A DNA stretch of 64,000 nt, taken from CAZSSM01 sp964609385 (GTDB lineage Bacteria > Planctomycetota > Planctomycetia > Isosphaerales > Isosphaeraceae). How positions within the stretch are numbered: the first letter of the stretch is position 1; the number at the start of each line of letters is the position of its first letter. Positions 46,301 to 53,145 of this stretch are shown in pieces. Where the stretch lies: the NCBI GenBank assembly GCA_964609385.1, contig CAZSSM010000028.1, forward strand, positions 1 through 64,000, in the 5' to 3' direction. A program made the position numbers and the translations under genes. Under the pieces are notes generated by a model. The model was not told the DNA's origin. It saw only the letters and a list, made by a program, of their open reading frames with translations, and made no database searches.

Positions 46301-46505
46301 CGAAGACGATCGTGTCCTCGCCCGGATTGGCGTTGGCCTGCTCGATCGCCTCGCGGAGCGAGAGGTCGCCGGCGCTGAAGTCGCCGTCGGACTCGTCAAC
46401 CAAGGTGTCCACTGCGAACTGAGTCAACAGGCGGCGCGGCTCCAAGGACTCGAGTGCCATGCGGCCTCGACGCGCCGGGCGGGAATCGGATGCATGGAGA
46501 CTCAT
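43395..46505 (-). CDS. surface protein: LEPR-XLL motif, CSLREA/beta-helix repeats and RTX calcium-binding repeats
   Basis: A 1036-aa adhesin-like protein. The ATG at 46505 follows GGAG. The N-terminus carries LESLEPRRLL, the planctomycete LEPR-XLL signature. A CSLREA-type domain follows (FAVDTLVDESDGDFSAGDLS, then LREAIEQANANPGED). Residues about 120-620 are a right-handed parallel beta-helix of about 20 turns on the theme 'GGGI-N-GTLT---STI-GN'. Residues about 700-930 hold RTX-type nonapeptides (GGPGNDSMIGSG, GGEGDDTLRGAG, GGIGDDQLFGGG), which bind calcium. It is probably secreted or displayed on the surface. No catalytic site is visible. It ends with a short conserved-looking C-terminal region after FDALADAVLLEALGGDDTI. 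Confidence 0.9.
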   Translation of the reverse strand: MSLHASDSRPARRGRMALESLEPRRLLTQFAVDTLVDESDGDFSAGDLSLREAIEQANANPGEDTIVFDEALNGGTIVLSSGALELTDVSRTTINGSGSANLSLSGNNLTRVFAIADGATATITGLTITEGNASPIGGGILNQGDLTLEDAAIVANAAVSSGGGIANSGGVLSLSGTRLEQNISGADGAGLSNFDDGVVTLDDVTLSGNSSATRGGGLLNNSPLGTVVVRNATIEGNTTGTFGAGVFNLGTLTMNDSTLTGNIILNPNGDGGGIFNQGSLEVVGSTIGNNEAGRYGGGLLTQYGETSVSDSTIAGNISGSYGGGINVIGGTLNIASMIIEGNSSGDFGGGIANSGTVAIVGSTIRDNLADFEGGGLFNLDGDVTLEDSIVSGNSVEVSGGGILNILGTLTVVGSSITGNTTSLGLGGGINNIDARLELTDSTISENTAGYGGGLYNGIYAEASISNSTISGNSAIDGGGVFNGYDGSTTLINSTVSGNSAAGNGGGIYHFDNTLAINHSTIIDNQADSDGDGVGTGGGIWTYNDSFTFTELSNSIVSANRSGLGNVANNVANKAPEPSSVGNLVGTGGVGVDPLTNLNGVDDPQLSPLQDNGGPTFTHVPLADSPVIDAADLGSSTLIDQRGVERPVDGSGDGIALPDIGAVEYAPLLDGPVSVGPNGDVLVEGTDQADLITIVSSSPSEIQITLNGEEFGPFDLSDGSLLEVRAGDGDDTVDGSTLIRVDLLVEAGAGDDVVTSGTGRDNLFGGPGNDSMIGSGRADLLDGGEGDDTLRGAGNNDILLGGPGDDDLDGNNLDDLVVGGEGNDLIAGGRRDDELIGGLGEDTLIGRGGEDFLDGGIGDDQLFGGGGEDTLLGDSGNDTLIGQNGADTIRGDAGNDSLDGGPGGDLLEGGSNRDTLRGGQQTDSIFGGAGVDLFVVGAVPGSGPFSDEHELRMVNGFLQHRQFRDGTLIEQDRIFSFDALADAVLLEALGGDDTIRVASDVMIGGTLDGGEGFDLAILDPTIRANWILASIEDESDS

Positions 46506-46813
46506 GGGACAGTACTCCATCGTGAGAAGCGGGGCGGGGCTGCGGAGCAAATCGGATCGGGTAGGATGTCCCTTACCTCGTGGGACAGAGATATCATGAC
46601 CGCCACCAAGACATCGACGCAAGCGACGTCCAGGTGGGATCCTCCCGCGTCCCCTTCAAGCATCATCCCGATCGGGGCCAGCCCCTCGCCGAACTGGCTC
46701 ACCCCGAATTAATACCGAGCCCAACCGCCCATGGCGTGTCGGACTCAGCTCTTGGGAAACCCACCTTGAGAAAAGCTCTACCATACGAGTACCACATTGA
46801 TTTCAATCAACAA
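46506..46813. other. intergenic region
   Basis: Between the surface-protein gene and the 3' end of the methyltransferase gene, both minus. The end near the methyltransferase is A+T-rich and includes a small dyad TTGATT-TC-AATCAA (46797-46810). It presumably carries the promoter of the surface protein. Confidence 0.4.
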
Positions 46814-47929
46814 TCAAGCTTTAATCCCTGGCAAGACGCCGCAGTGGACGAGGGTCGGGGTGATCGGTCCGGGGTTGAGGCCGGCCTTCTTGAGCATGGC
46901 CGAGTATTCGCCAGCGCTATAGGCGCGGCCCTCGGTCAATTCGAAGAGGTGTGCCCCATACAGGGCGATCGGCAGCGGGCCGTCCAGCGCGTCGTTGAGG
47001 AAGACGTCATGGATCAGGAGCTGACCCCCGGAAGGTAGGGCTTCGGCGAGCCGATCAACCAAGAGTTGGCATTCGGGCTCGTCCCAATCGTGAAGGATGT
47101 TCGACAACAGGATCCGATCGCAGCCGTCCGGGACCGGATCGGCGAACATATCCCCCTCGAGAAAGGTGATTCGATCGGCCGGGACGTGGTCGACGGCCAG
47201 CTCGCGGGCGACCTTGAGCACCTCAGGCCGGTCCCAGAGCGTCGCCCGCAGACCGGGCGCTTTCTGGAGACTGGCGAAACTGTAGAGTCCGGTGCCGGCG
47301 CCGACGTCGAGCAGACGCGTCGCGCCGTCCAAGGGCAGCGCCTCGGCCAAGGCGGGCGCGACGTTGCGCGCTCGGCCCGCTAAGGCCATCGTCAGACGAC
47401 GGGCCGCCGCCGCCTGCTCCATCGCCGAGTCGAGCCCCTCGCGATAAATAAACGCTGCGCCCTCGGGATCGCCACCCACGCTCGGATCGGTCGACATCGA
47501 ACCCGATCCGGCGTCGGAATCCGCACCGGCGCCGAAGGGCCGGTTGGTCCGGAGCCGCTCGACCATGGCGCGGACGCCGGGGCTCCCAGCGGCCAAGCCG
47601 ACATAGCCGCTGACGTCAAAGTCCGCACCGGGGATTAGGTGCTCGCGGGCCAGGGGGGTCAGCGCAATCTGGCCTTGATCGTCGTCGGCGAGCAGACCTA
47701 AGGCCCTCAGCACGATCGTCAGGACCAGGGTCGGCCGACGCTCCAGGCCCAACTCGGCCCGCAGCTCGTCGAAGCCCAAAGCGCCCCCACACCGCGCGAT
47801 CCGCCCGAAGAGATCGAACTCGGCCACCGCGGCGGTCAGCAGTTCCGTCGAGGCGAAGCCGCGAAACGCCTCGAAGATCGGCGTCGGGTCGGTCGCCGGC
47901 GCATTCAGGGTCACGGGGTTCGAGGACAT
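46814..47929 (-). CDS. SAM-dependent O-methyltransferase (COMT/hydroxyneurosporene type)
   Basis: A 371-aa methyltransferase with the two-domain layout of small-molecule O-methyltransferases: an N-terminal winged-helix dimerisation domain (about 15-110; FASTELLTAAVAEFDLFGRI) and a Rossmann SAM domain with motif I RLLDVGAGTGLYSFA, GDMFADPVPDGCDRILLSNI, then LHDWDEPE and LLIHDVFLND. The likely substrates are hydroxylated aromatic or isoprenoid metabolites; which one cannot be read from the sequence. A Gly/Ser/Asp-rich insertion near residues 130-155 (GADSDAGSGSMSTD) is unusual. The ATG at 47929 is the first usable start. Confidence 0.88.
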   Translation of the reverse strand: MSSNPVTLNAPATDPTPIFEAFRGFASTELLTAAVAEFDLFGRIARCGGALGFDELRAELGLERRPTLVLTIVLRALGLLADDDQGQIALTPLAREHLIPGADFDVSGYVGLAAGSPGVRAMVERLRTNRPFGAGADSDAGSGSMSTDPSVGGDPEGAAFIYREGLDSAMEQAAAARRLTMALAGRARNVAPALAEALPLDGATRLLDVGAGTGLYSFASLQKAPGLRATLWDRPEVLKVARELAVDHVPADRITFLEGDMFADPVPDGCDRILLSNILHDWDEPECQLLVDRLAEALPSGGQLLIHDVFLNDALDGPLPIALYGAHLFELTEGRAYSAGEYSAMLKKAGLNPGPITPTLVHCGVLPGIKA

Positions 47930-48065
47930 CGGTGGGCAAGCTCCCGGCGGTTGGTGTTCGGCCCCAACGGACGGACATCGGGCACCACCCCCAGCCTATC
48001 GGCTCCACAAGCCGACTCAACCATTGACCGACCCCGCAAACACCACCGAGTCCGACATTTTTCGA

Positions 48066-49025
48066 TCATGCTTCGCTTTGGAAGATTTCCGAGGGGCCGA
48101 AGAGTCGATCAAGGATCGGGTCGATTTTGTCGCGCCCGTCGAGTCGTTGGAGCCAGTGGTCGGGGATCCCGGACTCGCCCCAGCAGGCGCCAGCGAGTTG
48201 ACCACAGACGGCCCCGGTGGTGTCGGCGTCGTCGCCGAGGTTGACGGCGCGGAGCACGGCGGTGGCGAAGTCGGGGGCATCGGCGAAGGCCCAGAGCGCA
48301 GCTTCCAGACTCTTGACCACATAGCCGCTCCCGACGATCTCCGGCGGTTGCTTGCGGCGATAACTGCCCCGGGCCACCTCGGCGATCTCCTCGTGAACGT
48401 CGAGGTGGTCCATAAGATGGTCGAGGACCTCCCATTCGGGATCGAGCACCGTCTCGCGGGGCAGGCCGTGGATCAGACCGGCCAGGATGAGGCCCATGTA
48501 GGCACAGGCGCTGAGGCACTGCGGGCTGGCATGGGTGGTCAGGCTGGACTCGACGAGGTGCTCGACGAGCCGATTTCGTTGGTCGGGGAAGAGCCGGACG
48601 AAGGCGGCGGGGACCGGCCCGAGCCGCATGATCGACCCGTTCCCGCTGGTCTGGGCCTCGCGCTCGCCGGAGCGCCGCGCGTCGCCGAGTTCGCGGTACC
48701 GACCCAGGGCGGCCGAGTTGGTGATCCCGATGTCGAAGCAGGTCCCGTTGACCGAGTAGGCCCCGCCGTTCCGCCAGGCCAGGTAGCGTCGGGCCTGGTC
48801 GTCGAGATCCCAGCCGACCTCCGAGATGCTGTCGGCCAGGGCCAAGGCCATACTGGTGTCGTCGGTCCACTGGCCGGCCTCCAGCGCGTACGGCCCGCCG
48901 GCGCGGAAGTCCTCGATCGGCTCGAACGCCCCGTGCGGCTCGAACTCCACCGGGGCCCCTAGCGCGTCGCCGATGGCCAAGCCGAGGATCGTGCCCCGCT
49001 GCCGATCTCTGTTGACGTGGGACAT
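48066..49025 (-). CDS. ADP-ribosylglycohydrolase family protein
   Basis: A 319-aa enzyme of the ARH/DraG family. The ATG at 49025 follows GAGGA. The core motifs are GTILGLAIGDALGAP, the first metal site GQWTDDTSMALALADS, SGNGSIMRLGPV and the second metal site VNLGDDADTTGAVCGQLAGA. These dinuclear-magnesium enzymes remove ADP-ribose from proteins or nucleic acids or hydrolyse related glycosidic bonds. Together with the macro-domain protein at 8601 it gives the window two ADP-ribose-removing activities, though they are not linked in an operon. Confidence 0.93.
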   Translation of the reverse strand: MSHVNRDRQRGTILGLAIGDALGAPVEFEPHGAFEPIEDFRAGGPYALEAGQWTDDTSMALALADSISEVGWDLDDQARRYLAWRNGGAYSVNGTCFDIGITNSAALGRYRELGDARRSGEREAQTSGNGSIMRLGPVPAAFVRLFPDQRNRLVEHLVESSLTTHASPQCLSACAYMGLILAGLIHGLPRETVLDPEWEVLDHLMDHLDVHEEIAEVARGSYRRKQPPEIVGSGYVVKSLEAALWAFADAPDFATAVLRAVNLGDDADTTGAVCGQLAGACWGESGIPDHWLQRLDGRDKIDPILDRLFGPSEIFQSEA

Positions 49026-49302
49026 TCCTCTTCCCCCTCCCAACCGTTTCATCTGATCGGTTCACGGACCTCGGATGACCGATCGTCCGTCCATTCCTTC
49101 ATTCGAAGGGGGTTGGTGCGGGCCCGTCAATTCAAAAACCGCCGAAAACCCATCGGATTCCCCTATCAAATGATCCCGGAGTCGCTTATATTTCGGGAGG
49201 GGTGGTCGTGGCGTTGTCGGATCGTCCCGTGACGATGCGCGCCGGGTGTCGAGGCGTCCGCCACCGTGACCCTGCGATGTATTCGAGGGAGGGAGGAGGA
49301 CC

Positions 49303-49695
49303 ATGACCGACCGCAGCCGCAACGTCGCGCGGGGAATCTTCCGCGGACTCGGCCGCCTACTCTCCGCGCTGCTCTTGTTGTTCTGGGGCGCGTTCTTCCT
49401 GGAACATCTCAGCGAATGGTTTCTGCAGGCCGAGGGAGGGTTCCCACCGACATTTGTCTGGGCCGCTCAAGCCGGCCATCTGGTCATGCTGATCGGTCTG
49501 CTGATCATGATCCGTTGGGAAACGCCCGGCATGATCGTGGCGTACCTGGGCGCCTCGTGGTTCGCCGCCGCCATCGGTGGGGAGGCCGCCTTGATCGTCA
49601 TCGGCAGCGTCCTGATCCCGATCGCTTGCTTCGCGCTGTCTTGGGCCTTCAGGCCGTTCTCCGCTCGCGGGCGGACAAACCATAAGATCGCCTGA
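49303..49695 (+). CDS. small membrane protein with four helices
   Basis: A 130-aa hypothetical inner-membrane protein. The ribosome binding site is very strong (GGGAGGGAGGAGG directly before ATG 49303). Four helices are visible: LLSALLLLFWGAFFLEHL, AGHLVMLIGLLIMIRW, GMIVAYLGASWFAAAI and AALIVIGSVLIPIACF. I do not recognise a characterised family; it resembles short DUF7670-like proteins. Its stop is 161 nt from the stop of the convergent TetR gene. Confidence 0.75.
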   Translation: MTDRSRNVARGIFRGLGRLLSALLLLFWGAFFLEHLSEWFLQAEGGFPPTFVWAAQAGHLVMLIGLLIMIRWETPGMIVAYLGASWFAAAIGGEAALIVIGSVLIPIACFALSWAFRPFSARGRTNHKIA

Positions 49696-49855
49696 TCCCT
49701 TATGCGTGACGGGAGTCAGACCGATCAGATCCTGGGCTGGTCGGACTCGAGCCGAGCGGCCCCGGGACGTTCTGCGCCGTCCGGCTCGGAACAGCGCCTC
49801 TCTTGAGTTTCTGAGTTTCGACTGATCGGATTATTCGACACCGGCGGGCCGTCGG

Positions 49856-50458
49856 CTAAGCGTTCGCCTCAAGCAGATGGGCGACGGTGTCGATCAAGGA
49901 CGGGCCGCGATCGGCGGTCGAGTCGGGCTGGGGACCTCGCGCGGAGGCCAAGGCGCCGACGGCGAGGGTCATGAGGACCTCGGCCAGTTGTTTGGCAGCG
50001 ACGTCGTTGCGGAACTGACCGTCGCGTTGGCCCTGCGCGATCACCTCGGCCAAGACCGCGCGGAGGCCGTCGAAGTGACCGGCCAGTCGATCGGCCAACT
50101 CATGATCATGGGGGGCCAGTTCGACGAACGCGTTGACGGCGAAGCAACCGCGGCGATCGCCATTGGTCGATGCCGAGGGCCGAAACAGGTGCTTCAGCCA
50201 GCACCGGATCGCTGAGCGGGGGTCCACCATCTCGGCAAAGCATTCCTGGGTCGCCTCGACACCGGCCTCGAGATAGCGCTCCAAGGCCCGATCAAACAGT
50301 CGACGCTTGTCACCGAACGCCTTATAGAGACTGCCCTTCTGCAGACCGGTGGCGGTCATGAGATCGGCCACGGAGGTCGCCTCATACCCGCGCTCCCAAA
50401 AGGCGACCATGGCCGCCTCCAAAACCTCCTCCTCGTCGAACTCGCGAGGCCTCGCCAT
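49856..50458 (-). CDS. TetR/AcrR-family transcriptional regulator
   Basis: A 200-aa repressor. The ATG at 50458 follows GGGGGAG. The helix-turn-helix (about 10-55) reads EEEVLEAAMVAFWERGYEAT then SVADLMTATGLQKGSLYKAF and GDKRRLF, which places it in the AcrR/NemR-like subgroup. The ligand-binding helices follow; a Cys in RRGCFAVNAFVE could sense reactive compounds, as in NemR, but this is speculation. Upstream, a perfect 12-bp palindrome lies inside its own promoter, so it is probably autoregulated. Its wider target is not obvious: the operon at 51061 is divergent but more than 500 nt away. Confidence 0.92.
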   Translation of the reverse strand: MARPREFDEEEVLEAAMVAFWERGYEATSVADLMTATGLQKGSLYKAFGDKRRLFDRALERYLEAGVEATQECFAEMVDPRSAIRCWLKHLFRPSASTNGDRRGCFAVNAFVELAPHDHELADRLAGHFDGLRAVLAEVIAQGQRDGQFRNDVAAKQLAEVLMTLAVGALASARGPQPDSTADRGPSLIDTVAHLLEANA

Positions 50459-50500
50459 CGCTCTCACTCCCCCTTCGCCAGAACGCGATGCCAAGGATAT

Positions 50501-50529
50501 TCTATACTTTGGAACCGATCGGTTAACAA
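50501..50529 (-). promoter_or_regulatory. tetR promoter with operator palindrome in the spacer
   Basis: On the minus strand, TTGTTA (50529-50524) and TATAGA (50506-50501) are 17 nt apart and form a plausible -35/-10 pair. The spacer contains AACCGATCGGTT (50513-50524), a perfect 12-bp palindrome of the ACCGNNCGGT type bound by several AcrR/NemR-like repressors. The -10 box ends 42 nt before the start codon. A repressor bound here would exclude RNA polymerase. Confidence 0.6.
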
Positions 50530-51060
50530 CCTGGTCGTTTTACGGGAGCGGCCGTTGTCCTCACGTTCATCGGCCGCTCCCGAAGGGCAGACCCTCGGGT
50601 GATCCGTCGACCGGTGGGAGCGTCCCGCCGAATCGGGGATGATTGAGCCGCCCGATCGTGGGGAGTTCCCGATTCGGTCTTCGAGAGTCCCGACGATCGC
50701 CCGTCTTTGACGACGAGCCATCCGAGGAAATTGCTTCGAGGCCCCTGAATCATTCGCCTTCCTCCTCGAATAACGTCCAAGGTGCGGCACCGATGAAGAC
50801 ACGATGGGAGCGGACGATGCCCCCGCTCGTCGCGTCAACAGGCCGGGTCCGATCGACTCTGGCCTATGGTTCCATGCCGGGATTCCCGGTCATCGTTGAG
50901 GTTGATCCTCGAACGAAACCACTTCGATGGCATGGAGCTTGCATCTTTGATTTATCTGTTCCACGATGAGATCTCGAAGGAATTGGGTCCGCCTGAAGGT
51001 TCTCGGACGCTTCGACGATCGTGACCGGGGTCGAATCCATCGCCAAATTAGGGCCGAACC
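50530..51060. other. intergenic region with a long inverted repeat
   Basis: About 530 nt between the tetR promoter and the GTPase operon. It contains the inverted repeat CCGAATCGGG (50628-50637) / CCCGATTCGG (50668-50677), 10 bp perfect with a 30-nt spacer. No gene is supported. The operon promoter should be in the A+T-richer part near 50935-50975. Confidence 0.45.
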
Positions 51061-53145
51061 ATGATCCGTTTCCTCGTCTGCCTGGGTCTGACCATCCTCT
51101 TCGCCGCGGCTACGGTCTTTTTGGCATGGCCATCGGCCCAAGAACCGTCGATCCCGAAGACCACCGACGGTCGGATCGACGCCCAGTTGGCCGAGCTTCG
51201 CCGCGAGGATCCCGAGGCGGCAGCGCGTCTGGAAACGGATCTGAACGCTTTGGGCACGCCGGGGGCGTTGGTAGCACAGGCTGCCTCGGAACGCTCGGGG
51301 ACCTCGGGGCTCCTCGACCTGGCCCGTCAACTCGATGAGCGACCGCAACCCCCTTGGCAAGTTGAGCTGACCGAGATGGCCCTGGACCCCGAGCGGTTCC
51401 AGCGACCCGAGGAGCGCGAGGAGTTCCTCATCGCCTATGGGACTGCCATGGAGGGGCTCGAGGAATCGGGCGCTGAGACGCTGATCGCCCCGATGCTCGA
51501 TCGACTCCGACGGGCCGAGACGGACCCCACGCTCTGGGATGCGGTCCACGACGATCCGTTGGCCCTCGGTCTCATCGACGGCGTCCTCGACGACCCGACG
51601 CTACGCGACTACTACCTGGCCGAGCGCGAATGGCTCGCCGAGATCATTGTCCAGCTCGCCTGGGCGTCGAACGGTGTTGAGATGACGGATGGGCTCGGCG
51701 ATGAATCGATGGACGCCGAACCGGTCTCTCCGCTCGAGATCGTCCGGAAAGCGCGGACCTATCACCCCTTGCCGCGTCGCACCGTCGTCGATGAGGACTT
51801 GGGACCGATCGGCTTCGCGCTGTTCTTGGACGATGGCGACCTGATCGCCTCGACCGTTGAGGAGCGGGGCCTACCGCTGGCCGAGGTGCTCGAGGTGCTC
51901 TTCGTCAACGGGGCGGCCCTCCGTGAGGCCCCCGAGCTGGTCGACGACCGGGCGCGGGCCGACTACCTGGTCCGGATCCACGATGCCGAGCCGACCGTCT
52001 GGCGGTTCGCCCGGACGGCTCCGCTGGCGTTGCAACTGTATCGCGATGCGCCCGAGGTCGCCGACGACGTTCTCGAGGCGTACGGCGAGGACGATGTGGC
52101 CGTCTTCCTCTTTGCGGCTTATCCCGAGGCGATCGCGACGGCCGCCGAGGCGATCGACCGCTATGGCGACCTGGCCTTCTATGTCCTCAACAAGTACGCC
52201 GACCTCGATCAGGACCGGATGACCGCGCTGCTGAACGACCCTGAGGTCGGCTCGCGGCTGATCCCGTATCTGGTCCGCTTCGGCGACGGAGGCCTGGACC
52301 AGATCGAGCGGAACCGGAGTTGGCTCAATAAGGAGTTCGACGCGCAGGGCAATCCGAAGAATGACGAGTGGTGGACCTACGTGCCGGGCGGCGGCCTGGC
52401 CGACGTGGCCCGGAACTGGGCCCAGGGCTATCCGCTGAGCGGCGAGGAGCTGGGTTGGGCGGCGCTGGACACCGCCGACGCGGCCCTGCTGGCCCTGAGC
52501 TTCGGCGCCTCGCAAGCGATCACCGCGCCGGCCAAGGCGGGTCTCAAAGCCTCGGTCAAGGCGACCGGCCGCTCACAGGTCAGCAAACAGTTGCTCCGCG
52601 CCGGTCGGGCCCGGAACGCCCTGCGAGCCACCGGGGAGGCGGCTTCGCTCCGACGCGCCGGGCGCGCTGCGTCGGTCCTGCAACGCGTGGCGGGCGGGCT
52701 CGGCAACGTCGGGCGGTTCGGCACACGGATCGTCAACGTCGGTGGGCGTACCGTCCGGATCGCCGGGATCGGCCTGGTTCGGACCGCGAAGGTCACTCGG
52801 GCCGCTCTCCGGGCCAATCCGGCCCGCGCCCGCCTGGTCTATCGCGCTTTGTTGGCCGGCGGCCTGGCCATCACGATCAGTCAGCGCACGCTGCCCAACC
52901 TCACGATGATCCAGGAGGGGCTGGCCCGATTCGCCGCCGAGATCGCCTCGGGCGCCCGGAAGTTGGTCACCGACTCGATCAACGACGTCCTCCAACGAGC
53001 CCTGGGCTTGCCCCAGATGGCTTGGACAGCGCCGTTGCTTTCCACGCTGATCCTCATCGTCCTGATTCTGCTGACGCTGGGCGCCGCCTGGTCGACGTTC
53101 CGCAGCGTTATCCCGAGACGGAAGGTCCGTTATGGCTCATGCTGA
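51061..53145 (+). CDS. membrane-anchored helical scaffold-like protein of the GTPase operon
   Basis: A 694-aa protein I do not recognise. The N-terminus is a signal or anchor (MIRFLVCLGLTILFAAATVF). Residues about 30-430 are acidic and almost entirely helical, with repeated short helices such as APLALQLYRDAPEVADDV and AIDRYGDLAFYVLNKY. The section after WWTYVPGGGLADVARN includes EELGWAALDTADAALLAL, then a very basic Ala/Arg-rich region (RAGRARNALRATGEAASLRR) and a final membrane helix (LLSTLILIVLILLTLGAAW, about 655-675). It is the first gene of a three-gene operon; its last 14 nt overlap the GTPase gene. Probable role: envelope scaffold or channel partner of the GTPase; this is inference from context. 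Confidence 0.8.
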   Translation: MIRFLVCLGLTILFAAATVFLAWPSAQEPSIPKTTDGRIDAQLAELRREDPEAAARLETDLNALGTPGALVAQAASERSGTSGLLDLARQLDERPQPPWQVELTEMALDPERFQRPEEREEFLIAYGTAMEGLEESGAETLIAPMLDRLRRAETDPTLWDAVHDDPLALGLIDGVLDDPTLRDYYLAEREWLAEIIVQLAWASNGVEMTDGLGDESMDAEPVSPLEIVRKARTYHPLPRRTVVDEDLGPIGFALFLDDGDLIASTVEERGLPLAEVLEVLFVNGAALREAPELVDDRARADYLVRIHDAEPTVWRFARTAPLALQLYRDAPEVADDVLEAYGEDDVAVFLFAAYPEAIATAAEAIDRYGDLAFYVLNKYADLDQDRMTALLNDPEVGSRLIPYLVRFGDGGLDQIERNRSWLNKEFDAQGNPKNDEWWTYVPGGGLADVARNWAQGYPLSGEELGWAALDTADAALLALSFGASQAITAPAKAGLKASVKATGRSQVSKQLLRAGRARNALRATGEAASLRRAGRAASVLQRVAGGLGNVGRFGTRIVNVGGRTVRIAGIGLVRTAKVTRAALRANPARARLVYRALLAGGLAITISQRTLPNLTMIQEGLARFAAEIASGARKLVTDSINDVLQRALGLPQMAWTAPLLSTLILIVLILLTLGAAWSTFRSVIPRRKVRYGSC

